64,000 bases of DNA, taken from NCBI GenBank assembly GCA_013398615.1, contig VZSR01000520.1, positions 24,173,145 through 24,237,144 of the forward strand, read 5' to 3'. The stretch is from Brachypodius melanocephalos. Lineage: Eukaryota; Chordata; Aves; Passeriformes; Pycnonotidae. The notes beneath the pieces are model-generated. The model made no database searches. It was given only the letters and a program-made list of their open reading frames with translations, and had not been told where the DNA came from. Positions 21,401 to 33,885 of this stretch are shown one piece after another. Both the position numbers and the translations under genes were made by a program. Positions within the stretch are counted from its first letter, which is position 1. The number at the start of each line of letters is the position of its first letter.

Positions 21401-24400
21401 TCAGGAATATAGCGAACAGGGGAGCGTTCTACAGTAAGCTATTTCTTCTGAAATCGAGAGCATGGAATAAAGATGTAAGGAACACTCCTAGTTCATTTAA
21501 ATCCCACAAATACAGCTATGGTCTTATTAGCTCTTTTGATTTCTCAGCAAGTTACTGAAATGAGCACAGAAAGAAAGTTCTGTGATTTCAGTCTGAGGGG
21601 AGCAACCTGTCCTGGAACATCTAGCTTGGTTACATACACATTTTTGTCCTGAGACTGTAAATGCTCAAAACATCCAAACTTCATAGACCAAAGTAAGCTT
21701 CTGTCAGACTCCATGTTGAATCAAGCACATAAATATTTCTAAAAATGAGAAAAAGAACTGCAAGCCTAAGCTTGTCCATTCAGCCTCTAAAGGCTTGGAT
21801 TCAGATTTATGTATTTATCAAATTGATATAACAAAAGCAGGATTGGTTTGCATACATGAGAAATCTAATGGCCATAGTAGTCAACACAAATGAGAATATA
21901 AACCTTTTAACAGGCTCACCTGGGGTTGCTAGCGAGGGAATTCAACCAGGTGCAGAAGGTGGGAAGATGGGTACTTGAAGTAGTCTGCAGTGCCCATCAT
22001 CACCTTAAATGTGAACAAAGCTGTAAAAACCTTGCAGAAGAGGAGCTAGTTGTTCCAAATGGAGAGCTGTGTCTGTGTCAAAGTGGGTTAGAACCCCCAG
22101 CTGGCCCCCTGGCAGGCCAGCTGGGTCAGGTCTGTATAGTCATTTAAGCAGCATAGAAAGGCTGATGATGGCTGAGCAGTTGCTGTTTTTCTCCATCTTG
22201 TTTCTTAGTTGTGGTGCTGCTCATAAATTGACTTAGAAAGACACAAGATTTTTCAGAATTTTTGTTTCTCTATTCTGACTCATCTGAAGCTGTATAGCTA
22301 AGGAAGATACAGTAGTCTTAAACAATTATTTTAGCTCCAGGAAAAACATATAACATGTAAGACAACAGGGCTATCATTCAGGCTAAGGCTATAGGGTACA
22401 TGAGTATTTTTTCCAACAATGGCTTCAGGATCCCATGTTTAGAGGTTAACTTGAGAAAACAATTGAAGAAGCTGCTATTCAGTTTGCTCTGCTCTAGTAA
22501 AACAGGAAGGAGAGGCTGCATCTTCTTCCACAGTGGATTTCACTTTGCAGCAATGTTCCATCACTTCACAGCTTGATTTTACTTCTCACAATGTGAATTT
22601 ACTAGGTGTATTTGAAGAAGATTCTAGATATTTCCTCCTTATAAATTCGACCTCTCGGAAAATATTGAAAGCTTATAACCCAATTCATTCTCTATCAGCA
22701 AAAGGCAGAGAAGCCACTGCTACACTCATGTGACAGGCTTTTAACATAAGTCAACGGATCCTTACAGCTTCAGTGTGAGGCTGCCTGGAAAAACTTTATC
22801 CCTGTTACCACTACCTATGTTGGCTCTTGCCTTTGTGTAGCATTGAGCATGTCTGTGGGTTCTCTGTTCAGAGGTGTTCTAGAGGTCTTTTGCAGGAAGA
22901 AAAAAGGTGTCATTAACCAAATTGAAAACATTCAAAAGTAAGCCAATGTCTCCCTTATGTGTAAGACATGAGTGGGTTTTCTCTGGGTAAGAAATGAGAT
23001 TAGCTGTGGTACTTTAAAATGATTAATGATCAGTGGCTGGTATTAACTTGAACCTCTAATCCTTGGCTGATTGGAGCATTTGAGAGAGCAGCACTCAAAA
23101 ATATAATTTTTTAGTAACAGAATTTTTGTCATATTTTGATTATGATGCAGTTAGATGTTGCACTGGTTTAAAGTTTTACTTTGAGATTAATGAGATGTAG
23201 CCTGGATAGAGAGTATGTGTGATCCATACGTGTTACTGAAAATTTTCTTCCACTGAGAAGTTGATGTTTAGGTTTAGAAAATGCTGTTCAGTCTATAGTT
23301 CAATATAAATTTTGAAGATTCACTTAAGCTTTGCAGTATCAAATTGTAATATATATTCTGAGTCAAATTCCGAAGAGGTGAATTAGGCAATTGCCTTTAT
23401 TATACTGTCTGGGTCTTCAGGTCCTGTAACCACACCCTTTCAATATGGGTTGCAGTTTCCTAATTCCCTGTTAAGACAGGTTTTTTTGATATTGTACTAA
23501 AATTGCTTTTGCATTTCTTTCTCATTTCAAATACAAAGCAGTCTTTTTGTGTTGCTTGTTTCATGAGGTTTTTTGAAGGGTTTTTTTATGGTGTGGTTTT
23601 GTAGTGTTTTGTTTTGGTTGTTTTCTCTTTTTTCACAAGTCATGTTACTGCTTTCAGAAATGGAAAGATCAATTCAAATTATCTGTGACCGAGCTATTCT
23701 GTGTATTCAGCAAGGTTTCACTTTTCCCATGCTCTTTCGGTAATTTGCTGCTTTGCACAAATACAGAAGCGTTAATACCAAGTATATCCAAAATATGACT
23801 TGAGAAAGGAGTGAGCAGTTCATTTGGCTTACTAACAGCTTAAAAGATCATTCCATAACTTGGGAAAGAGAAAATAATTGTCCCATAAGTATAAGGAGCT
23901 AGCTATATACCTGCTGTAAAGCTCAAATAAGTGGCACCAGTTGCGGTAACAAAGCTGTCCTGGAGCATTTTAAGTATGCTTTTGAATGACAGAGTTCCAA
24001 ATTTTTGTCTTCATCTGCTTTAAAATAACAATATAAGATACTGGCACAGTCTTGCACCTTCTGCTTCTTTTTAGAAGGAAAATGCTGATTATAAAAACTT
24101 CGGATGAAAGAAAATCCTGCTTTTCTTTAGATGAACAGTGCTTACTATTAGTTAAGTGTTGTTACCTTATTTTCTGCCAGAAATTTTCTAATTTTATGTA
24201 GCAGAAGCATGCAAAATCCAGCATTAAGAAGCTGAAAAGATCTCCTTTAATATTCATGATACTGCTCATTTCCTCCCACCCCTCCATTTAAATATCTGTA
24301 GACAGTAAACCAGTAATCATTTATCCTCCTCTTTGACACAGGTTTCTCATTTTTAGCAAGGCAAGTTTTCCAGAATTTGAATGCTTCTTGTAGCTGATGA

Positions 24401-24599
24401 AGGCTTTCTAGTTTGAATACTAGTATAGTCCTTTGGTTGTTCCTATGGGAATGCTGGGGGATCACAGAAATAAACTAGAACCATGTTACATGCTGTTTGA
24501 AACAGAAAGATTCTCTGTCTCAGCATCAGTACTGATTTATATAATCCTTTCCTATTGCTACTCTGTGTTTACTTCCTTGTACATCAAAGGATCTTTTTC
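18401..24599. other. Noncoding stretch with one possible microexon
   Basis: AT-rich unique-looking DNA. The only splice-bounded item I note is the 19-base segment at 20899-20917. Some open frames near 20485-20727 and 21325-21558 look protein-like, but they have weak or no splice edges. T/G-rich low-complexity sequence lies at 23565-23625. Confidence 0.35.
20899..20917 (+). CDS. Possible 19-nt microexon
   Basis: A very good acceptor (CCCTTTTTCTTTTCCAG) is followed after only 19 bases by a good donor (AAG|GTATGT). If it follows the 18213-18256 exon, the phase fits: one base completes an Ala codon, then six codons read P-P-S-C-S-K and end in phase 0. This would add a sixth cysteine. So short an interval between two good sites can arise by chance. 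Confidence 0.2.
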
Positions 24600-24930
24600 C
24601 CTGCTCTAGCCGGGGTATTGCACTGTAGGCTAATATTAATTTGGTTATCCACCATCATCCATATGCCTCCTTCCAGCTTATTATATTGTCTTTGTTTGGA
24701 ATGTGTGCTCTTAGTTATGAGATAGACAGCTTTGTGCTCAGCTGTGTTAAAACACATCTTATTCAGGTGAGCCCAGGCTGCCATGCAATCTGTGGAACTG
24801 ACAACTCCCCGGTATTTACCATTTTATTATCTTTTGTGTCATCTGCAAATTTTACTGGGAAGGATTTCATGTTTTCTTTCATATCACTGATTTATTCTCC
24901 TGCACAGGTACTCCGTAGGGAATAAAGGGC
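24600..24930 (-). mobile_element. Ancient L3-like CR1 fragment, minus strand
   Basis: The plus strand shows, in order, a GTTAAAACACAT..GAGCCCAG block, a CATGCAATC block, then GGTATTTACCA and 'TTTTGTGTCATCTGCAAATTTTA', followed by ATTTCATGTTTTCTTTCATATCACTGATTTAT. This order is typical of the reverse complement of old amniote CR1/L3-type ORF2. It is heavily mutated. Edges are approximate. Confidence 0.6.
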
Positions 24931-26211
24931 TCATGGAGTTCTTTCCCTGCACGGAGTACTTGGGGTAGATCTAATCCATATATCAGAGCTGCTGGTTCAT
25001 AATGTCTGGGAGCAGATTAGGGCTGCCGGCACTGATGAGTTGCAACCAGGCAGGGGCAGTGAGTCATGAGCACACTCTTTACTTGCAGCACTGTGAGATG
25101 GCTGCAGCCTTCTTTCAACTAGTGTGAGCTTGTTTCACATAGTGACATTGTTGAAATAGAGACAATTCTCCTTTGAAAATTTGTGTGTTTGTAGTGATGA
25201 CTACTAGTGAATTCCCCTCCCCCCTTTTTTTTTTTTGTTTTTGGTTTTGAGAGCTGTTTCTGGAAACAAAGCTAGATTATTTGCAAATGGTTGGCAAATT
25301 TAGAGACTGTGTTTATCTAAAAAGAAGAGCAAATAGGTAGTTTTTTGAAACACTAAAATCTTTCATATTAGTTTTCTTCCTTAATGGGTTATTTTTAATT
25401 TCTTTTCCAAATGATGGCTTTATTTAGAAATACATGTGTTTTTTGAATGACTAGAAGATTAAATGATGAAATCAGCAAACATAAGGCTTTATTGAAAAAA
25501 AGTTCAGAGTTTACTGAAAATAGACCTTTTGATTAACATTTTGTTCCTCATTTTTCTTCCACCTCCCAAAACAGAAACCTCAAAATCATGTTCTAAATAT
25601 TGGGGTTTTTTATTTGACTACTTAGAAGCCCTTCACAGTGCTGTATCTTGCTTAATTTTAAGGCTTAAGTTGTTATTTAACAATCAATGAGTTCTTCTAC
25701 CTGGCCATAGGGTTTCATAATGCAAAAATGACACAGCTCTCATTTCACATCCAGATACAGCCATATCACTAAACTTTGAACTTATTTATAAAGAAACTGT
25801 TACCATAAACATGCTAAAATGTTTATGTGATACCTATAGTCAGTTTAAAGCACTTAATACTGATTTGCTTTCCCTTTTCGATAAATAGTGCTCTGGTTAA
25901 AATGTGAAAATTTAGCAAAGTCTTCATCACGTCAAACAAGGAAACAAGACTTGCATTGCATTCTGTAAAATTTTATTTTTGTTGATGTACAGATATTCAT
26001 CAGGTGTTTGTGGTCTTAAAAGTTCCATGTTTGCACTCACATGTGTACATATATGTACATACATAGGATGTACACTTTTGAAAAAGAAAATTCAATAATT
26101 TTTAAGGAAAAAGACAATGTAGCATAAAGCATACGTCTATCTAAATGCAATAGGAAGGTGACAATTTTTGTTTTAGCAATGAAGTGATTATCTATTATTG
26201 CTCTAAAAAGC

Positions 26212-26260
26212 TAACAAACAAACCCCAACCCAACCCCAAAACAACAAATAACAAGAAAAC
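26212..26260. repeat. A/C-rich low-complexity tract
   Basis: Degenerate AACAAAC/CCAACCC units with almost no G or T. Confidence 0.7.
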
Positions 26261-28059
26261 CACTGTACCATATGAACTAAAAATTATATAATTAATTTCT
26301 GGTAAATAGGGAATAAATTTCTTGTGGATACCAAATGAAAAATTTGGTCAACAAAAAGAAAAGACATAGTCTGTCACACTTAAAATTTTCTGCACATTGA
26401 GCAACAGGAGACCCAGGAAAGGAGATACCTTTGCCTCTTATAGTTGCATTGAACTTAGTCTTACAGTTTCATAAGTGATGTTGGGTCTGTGCCATCTTTG
26501 AGATTACAGACTGCGATGCAGAGTAGTTTAAGATGCTGTATCATGTACCATTTAATCAGGCTGCACTACTTGGAGTATGTGTTGTGTACTGGGAATAATT
26601 TGCGTGTAGTCTTTCCAGCTGCATCTATATAAAAGGTGAAATTCCCCTACCTCCACACAAAAGTCAGCTAAATGGGCTGTGGGGAATGGAGCAGCAGTTG
26701 AATGAATTAATTTCATGTAGCTGTCCGTAGCTAGCTGTGACACTGCAGTGTGTTTCCTCCACAGCTGACTCACAGCCAGGATCTGCACACATCTTTGTGC
26801 AGGTCTTGCGCTGCTGAATTTCGATACATTGATCAATTATCTCCTTCCTTCCAAGTGTCCTGTACAGTTTTCCACCCTCTTGCTAAATTCCAGTGACTCA
26901 TTTACTGCCTGGGGCAATAGTCCTGCAAGCCTTGTCACTGCACTGGACTTAGCTAATTATGGTTATTACTTTTGCTACCCCTAAGATCATTGCAGATTTA
27001 GGAGAGGCTGCTGTGTCACTGTCACCTTCTTCATATCCTTTCATGTAAGCCATTGTACATCCTGCATCACATGGCTGGAAGAGAGGGGCTTTTATGCAGC
27101 TTCCCTTTCCCCTGTAGAAAAATCTGTCACTTCTGGGAATGCTCTCCTCTCTCAGTGAGGAAAGGTATAGATGGTCCAGGGACAGGGAGAGAGCGCAGAG
27201 ATTTTCAAGCTGTAAAAGACTTTGTGTGACCAAGCTGCAGGGTGCCATGAGTTTGGCAGCCTAGTAGTCCTGGGGCTGTCCTGGAAGCATCAGAGGGTTG
27301 GAGACACACTCTGTGCTGGGCTGTACACCTGTCATCTGTGTAATCAGTGACCACTACTGATCAATGGATTGGTTATAACTTGTTTTGGTACAGCATGTAC
27401 CATTGCTTTGTCTAGCAGTATTTTCTTTACATCAAGAATGCTGCTGTGCTCTACATTTCGAGCTAGATGTTATACTGAAAAGGGCATTCATATTTTGCTA
27501 ACTTGGCAGGTTGAATGGGTTTTGTTATTCAGTAAGTACAGAGAGAAATACTGAACTAAGATTAAGAGCAGAATGCAAGCCAAGTCTAGAGTATATTTTG
27601 GTATAGCTTGATCAATTGGAGCTATCTAAGTGGTGTAATATCCCACTCGGACAAAGATCCATCAGCAGAAACCTCTACACATATACTATTTTACTTGCAA
27701 AACTGCTTTTTTACTGATATTGCTTGTTTTGCTATAAAGTGATGACATTCCTGTTTGAGTCTAAAGCTGATCTTTGCTGATATAGCTGATTACATGCTTA
27801 GTGCTTTGCCACAGTGGTGTACCAAGATTGCTCTATTGGCAAAATGCTCCTAATGCCGACCTCATCTGATTTTAGTAATTCAGTATTCTTGATTTCAGAG
27901 CTCAACAAAATAAGACTCCTATTGTAGCATTTGAAGGGACATTAGTTGCTCCTCGACTCTGTAGTGAATAATCATTGGGATAAAGAGACTCAAGAGCAGT
28001 AGTGCATTTAAAAATCAATCCTATTTTTCATAATATAATTAAATTTTTTGTCATTTCAG

Positions 28060-28087
28060 ATATTCTTGTTGCAGACTTGCATTAAGG
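28060..28087 (+). CDS. Possible 28-nt microexon
   Basis: An acceptor with a T-rich tract (TTTTTTGTCATTTCAG) precedes 28 bases ending at AAGG|GTGAGA. In phase 0 it reads nine open codons and leaves one base (phase 1). This would bridge the phase gap between the 20899-20917 and 38127-38194 segments. Support is only splice-site shape and phase. Confidence 0.12.
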
Positions 28088-30317
28088 GTGAGAAACCTAA
28101 TCATTTGAGTTGCTTGACATTTTACTTACTTCAGTTTTGGTCTCCATAGAATCCTGCCGATGGTGTCATTTGCCTGATTGTGACAGTGCTAAATCTCACG
28201 TGGTCGATCTCCTCTGCCTTGAAATCAAATGATGTAAACAAAAACTTTCCAAAAGTATTCTGATCTTTTTTTGCCCCCTCAAAATCTCTCAACCAATGTT
28301 GCAGTGAAAAGCTTGGCAATCAGAATCTAGTCAGGTGCAATGCCTTGCTGTGTGCTTTGGGCAACACCTAGATCTCATGCGTAAGGGAGCATTTTATGGT
28401 TTTCATAGCAGGAGGCCTGCTTGCTTCCTGGGGCAGCAACTTTTAGAGCTGCTGCGTTGCTGCTTGATTACTGGTGATGGTGATGTTACATGCTGGACCC
28501 AGCGTGACTGAGACAGGGCTGATTCAGATCACTCTGGGGAGCATCAGGCGGGTATCCAGACCATGCATCAGCATCAGTGGTGACTGTGGCATTGAAATTG
28601 CTGGAAAAGGCATGGAATCAGATAATCATCCATAAAGGAGTACTACTGAATGGCTGTGAAGTTCACAGCTGGTAGATTTGTATCTTATTGGATTTTGTGG
28701 TACTGTGTAATAATAGGTAAAAGCTCTTAAGTTTATTAAACAAGTTAAGGCAACTTCATTAGACAGGGATTTTTCCATTGTTGGTGTTGACTTATTTTTA
28801 CCTCACCTCCTTACTAAGTGCACTTGCAAGTTATAAAAAAACCATTTTGTGTGATGTCAAAAGAACAGCTAATCAACTGCTCCAGGTCTAGATTGTATTT
28901 TGAAGGTTAGACTGAAATCTAATTGTTGACATTGTCACTAATGAAATGAAATACATTCCAAAATGTGGGAAATTACATTAACTTTTCTGAATTTTCTACA
29001 CTCCAAATTTTTCCGTTTCTCTTGCTTAGATATTTTGACACAATCCTGCAACAATGCCTATTTCACAAGAATAAAACTAGTCCAAGCAATGAACCATTCA
29101 TCCTTTCTCCTAGTTTACACCAGATACAATCTATTTTAGGTTGAAACCAAGGGATAGATTGTCTACCTTAATTTGAGGGAGACTGCTCTTAGAATCTTTT
29201 AAGAATTCACAAGAAGGAGGATCACATCATGTTGTGCAGATGTTTAAAGAATTTTTATATGGGAATTGGCTGACTGTTCAATGCATTGGCTTTTATAAGA
29301 ATAAATCCCCTTTTCCTCAGGAACAGTTTAAGGAGGTTGTGACCTTCTCTGAGCTTCCAAGCTTGTAGAGCCTCCTGAGCTGAGTGCTTTTCAAAGGATA
29401 GCTAAACTGGCCAAACAGATCCTGCAAATATCCGTACGGGGACTTGGTGGCACAGCAGCAATATGTTCTTGGTTGCAAGTGGGAGTTTTGTTGTTTCACT
29501 TGCTGCTGCATAACACCAGAGTCCTGATGTGCGTGGTCTCACTCCTGCATGCCGATGAATGCTCTATCTGTGTGCTGTTGGGATGTTTGCAATAAGCTGG
29601 AGTGTAGCAGAAAATGCTGTTCAATGTCAGGCTATGCACAGTGGAAGTAGGGCTTAACAAGGGCTCCTCTGCTCTCAGAGTTGATGCTCTGCGTGTTCCA
29701 AGTGCACTTGCTGTAAGACATACCTCTTTACAGGTGCATATTTGATAAGATATTGGTGATTTGGTGAAATATAGTAAAATTCATTTTGGTGCGTAACTTC
29801 TTCTATATCAGTACTGTTTTAACTTTTCCCGTGTTCTTATTTAAGACTAGTGTGTAAATCTTAAAGTAAACAAGTGCTTACTGATAGTTATCGTTTCTCC
29901 TGTTTGTACCCAAAATACAATATTTACGACTTTGTATTTTGACTTGCTTTGATGACTCTTATGTGTGGGTATTTTTGATTGACAAACAACTAAATTCAGT
30001 TTGGATGACCAAATCCAATGTATGCAAATATCAGCCCTTTATTGCCATGTTTAAGCAAAATTTTACATCTGCATTAGAATGAAAAACATAGTTTGAGTTG
30101 ATACAGGTGTTGCATATTGCATGAAGGTAGCAAGATGACATTAAGAATGGAAAGTTATTTTATTTTAGGCCAAATGCAGTAGTAACTATAAACCAGAGTT
30201 AACTGTTTCCTTACCCCCTTTCACGCTTATGTTTTGATACTGAAATTCTCCCCACTACTAACCTATATTACTAAATATTCATTGCAATCCCCATAGTTTC
30301 CTCTACACTGCTTGTAC

Positions 30318-30542
30318 TCACTGTTTCTTAACCTCCAGCCCTACAAAGACAGCTACATTCTCTGTTGGGGTAGGGACATCCTTATGTAGAGCTTTAAGGA
30401 GTGCTTGCATGGGTAGGTTGGTGCCTGGTAGTGGTTTTAACCTACCTGTCACTTCCAACAATATTTCTTCTGGATTGAGGCTTGTGTTCAGGAGACCACA
30501 TGTGCATTCCAGATGACATTGCAAACAGCCTCTTCCAGGCAA
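30318..30542 (-). other. Open minus-strand frame, unknown
   Basis: A 74-codon minus-strand frame with balanced composition. It contains an N-P-E-E-I-L-L-E-V-T-G stretch and a leucine-rich M-Q-A-L-L-K-A-L segment before a C-terminal V-K-K-Q and stop. I could not place it in any gene or mobile-element family. It may be a fragment of an unrecognised retroelement, an exon or chance. A plus-strand frame is open through most of the same interval, which weakens the coding argument. Confidence 0.2.
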
Positions 30543-33295
30543 TACAGGTAAATATAATGAAGAAGGGAGATAAGTGGGGAACCATTCAATGTAATTCGAT
30601 TATGGTCTCAGATGCAAGGAACCCCAAAAATACCAGTTAAAATATAAATACTGGTGTTACAATGTTTATTATATGGTAGTGAACAATCCTGTCAATAAAC
30701 ATATGAAAATTTAGGTCAGAGTTGTAATTTTTCACCATGCCAATGAAAAATAAAATTGCGGTAGAATGAACTATCATTCTATTGCTTACAGATCCTCTTT
30801 GGCAAGTGGTTTTTCAATGGTGTATCTGAAAGCAGATTTAGAATGTGAAAATCATGCTGTTTTTTTATCTCATTCTAGTCAGATGAAAAATACATGCTTG
30901 ATTTGTATACGTATGACACAATTTTCTCAAAACATGTTCTGCTGTGTGATACCAGTTTTTGTAAGAGTGCAGTGCATGTTTTTTTTCTCTGAGCCTTTTT
31001 TTAACCCCTTTCCCCATATACCCACCATCTTTTGATAACTGTTAAGAAAAAAGTCTGAATACTCTGAATAATTTTTTTCTATCATTTAAAGTGTTCTATG
31101 TCCTTAAACCCCAACAATCTGCTTTCTCTCTCAGTAATATTTCTTGAAAACGAAAAGCACTGTCGCACTTACACTTTTTAGTTCCTACCAGAATAATTGG
31201 GTGACTTTTCCAGAAATTCTTTTTTCTGATTGTCAGAGAAAGATTTAATACAAATTCAATAAGATGTAGCTTCCTTGAGATGAATAGGTCTTTAATAGAT
31301 AGTTAAAGGTAATAGCAGCTACTATTTCAGTTGCCATAAGACTGGCCTCCTATTTGCCTGTGTCTTGCATAGTCACTATTCCTTGGGTGCATAAAATCCT
31401 ATCTAGTTGGAACAGTAGCATTTTACCTGTTCTGCCAACTCTCTCTTTCCCTAGCTATTTATCCTAATACAGTTAAAATAAGGCTGTATAAAATATCTGT
31501 ACCATGTTCATCAAAGGATATTTACGATGAAAGGCAGTTCACTGTTTGCAATTTAGAAATTCAGTGTAAATAACTAGGTATTTAGGATGAGTACCGTCTG
31601 GATATGTGGGTGGATCATCATTTGAGTCTGTAGCTTGCACTGTGTAGCTAATTCTGTCTGCAGATATGTGTGAGTTTGGTTGTCACACTGGTGTGCACAT
31701 GTATCTTTATGCAGGGACACACAGAAAAGTTAAATCATTCCTATTTGATTCATAGCTTGCCTGTAGGAAGAGAGCTCAGAAGAATAGAGAAAAGGACATC
31801 TGTTAACTCTAATTCTTTAAAACTGTAGAGCCAGGGACACTGGCTTGGACTTGGGAGGGTTGAATGGGTAACATGCTTTTTGAGACAAATGAAACTTGTG
31901 CAAGCTACAGGGGCAAGATTTCTTGTTAGCTGCAAGTCAGCTGAAGCAGAAGAAATGAGGCTGAAAAGAATAGCACAGCCAGAGGCTGACTGCTGTGTTG
32001 GTGAGGGGACAAAGGCAGGTGTGGACAGTCCTGTGGTCCTTCAAGGGTACTGCTTGGTGTTCAAGCAATTCTCATGGGTGTCAGGGGAGCTCAAGAAGTT
32101 TAATGTTCACAGCCTTGTGTGCTAGGAAGGTAAAAGGTACTTTGGAACACATGGAAAATCTGTATATCTTTTGCTTCAACTTCTGTGTATACTGGAAGGG
32201 ATGAGGTCAAGGCTACAGGGGTTCATGCTCTCTGCTTCTGCTCCTGACAGCTGGAGAACAAGGCTGGCATTGTCTTACAGGGATAGAATAGTCTGTTGTG
32301 GAGGGGGAACCAGGAAGGTCCATGCCTGGTCATTGCGCCAGCAAAATTACGAAAGAAAATAATGGTTTTCTCAGAGCAGAGGAGGCTTAAAAACTTGTGG
32401 ATGTAGTGAGACCCAAACACAATACCTAGATGAGTGAAAAGGAGTCTTCCATAGCTGCTACAGTGTTATGGATCAGATGAAAGGTATTTTGTGTGCCAGC
32501 TTACTGTTGGGATTTTACAGATTGGTCAGATACACTGAAGATGTGCTGACTGTAGTTGTAACATTTCTGGTAAACAAAACAAGGCCTCTGAGTTCCATAT
32601 CCATCTAGAAATCACTTATGGAGAGATTTAACTGCTCAGTGCAAGTAGCTAATTGCATTCTCATTTGCAGAGTCAATCAGGACACAGCAGATGAACACTT
32701 GGTTAAAACACTTCAGTGCCCTTTCTATAACAACAAGTGAAACACTCTGTTTTGTGGCCTCTCTTGGGTTTTTTAGATTTTTTGCTCTGGGATTTTCTGG
32801 AGTTCATTTGTGTGAAGAAAGGCTTCCTCATGTAGTGTGCAGCTTTTTTCTGCCCTGGGCAGAAAAATTGTAGGTGTTTTGGTGGCAAAAATATTCAAAT
32901 GTGATCCAAGACTATCACGTGTTATTAGTTGGTTTTAAACACTCAATCTATCTATGTTTACTGCTGAATGGTTGTGGTTGGTTTTTGATTCAATAGATCA
33001 TGATTCTGATAAAACTTCATAGTCTGATTAGTGGCTAAAATCAGTTTATGATCTAAAAGCAGAATATTTGATTGATTTAAAATTTGGAATATCAGAAGGA
33101 CAAAGGCAGGGAAATCAGCTTTTTGTGAATTCAAAATTTGGGTCCTAGATACTATGGTGTACTGGAAAATGTATAGAGTTGTCAGATCTAGAAAGTGGAT
33201 TTTCTTCTTTTTTTCATTCAAACATTTTAGGAAAGGATGATGGATTTTTTTTTAAAGTGTTTTTTATTTATGTGGCCTTTTTAGACTTTCATTTT

Positions 33296-33371
33296 AGGGC
33301 AAGGGAGGGGATTGTCCTGCTCTGCAGTGGGCTGGCCTCACCTTGAGTGCTGGGGGCAGTTTGGGGTGCCA

Positions 33372-33425
<54 letters not shown>

Positions 33426-33885
33426 CATTGAGCTGTTAGAGAGCTTCCAAAGAAGGGGAACAAAGATGGTGAAGGGGCTGGAGGTGAAGCCATATGAGGA
33501 GGAGCTGAGGTCACTTGGTCTCTTCAGCCTGGAGGTGACTGAAGGGAGGCCCCATTGCAGTTGACAGCTTCCTCATGAGAGGAAGAGGAGGGGCAGGCAC
33601 TGATCTCTGCTCTGTGGTGACCAGTGACAGGAGCCAAGGGAATGGCCTGGAGCTGTGTCAGGGGAGGTTTAAGGTAGGTATTAGGAAAAGGCTTTTCACC
33701 CAGAGCTGGGCACTGGAACAGGCTCCCCAGAGAAGTGATCACAGAACCAAGCATGATAAGAGTTCCGGAAGGGTTTGGACAGCAGTCTTGAGCACGTGAT
33801 GTGATGCTTGGGGATGGTGCTGTGCACGACTCGTGATCGTTGGGGGTCTCTTCCACCTCAGTGTATTCTGTGATTGTATTATTGT
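33296..33885 (+). mobile_element. CR1 LINE 3' part, plus strand
   Basis: It starts with ATTGTCCTGCTCTGCAGTGG and GCCTCACCTTGAGTGCTG, then reaches the ORF2 C-terminal block (K-D-I-E-L-L-E, then E-L-R-S-L-G-L-F-S-L-E). The usual 3' UTR phrases follow: GGGGAGGTTTAAGGTAGGTATTAGGAAAAGG split by small changes, CACTGGAACAGGCTCCCCAGAG, and a GTATTCTGTGATTG tail at about 33860-33880. Internal stops make it inactive. Unusually, a pure A-run interrupts the ORF2 region in frame. Confidence 0.93.
33373..33423. repeat. 51-base pure A run inside CR1 ORF2
   Basis: 51 consecutive A, exactly 17 codons. It sits where CR1 ORF2 normally has a short lysine-coding AAGAAG-like segment before D-I-E. The flanking CR1 frame continues across it. 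This looks like microsatellite expansion of an A-rich spot, not a retrotransposon tail. Its length may also be an assembly estimate. Confidence 0.95.

Larger units (their letters stand above)
24931..33295. other. Noncoding stretch, few landmarks
   Basis: About 8.4 kb, mostly AT-rich. It contains an A/C-rich tract (26212-26260), a slightly GC-richer block at 26400-27350 with minus-strand open frames but no splice support, a splice-bounded 28-base segment at 28060-28087, and an open minus-strand frame at 30318-30542. No repeat family was recognised. Confidence 0.35.

Noticed and set aside
26552..27248. Two long minus-strand open frames
   Set aside because: No splice sites, no recognised domain; slightly higher GC makes such frames likely by chance.
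33343..33564. Open frame with a poly-lysine tract as a protein
   Set aside because: It is the CR1 ORF2 frame interrupted by a 51-base A-run.
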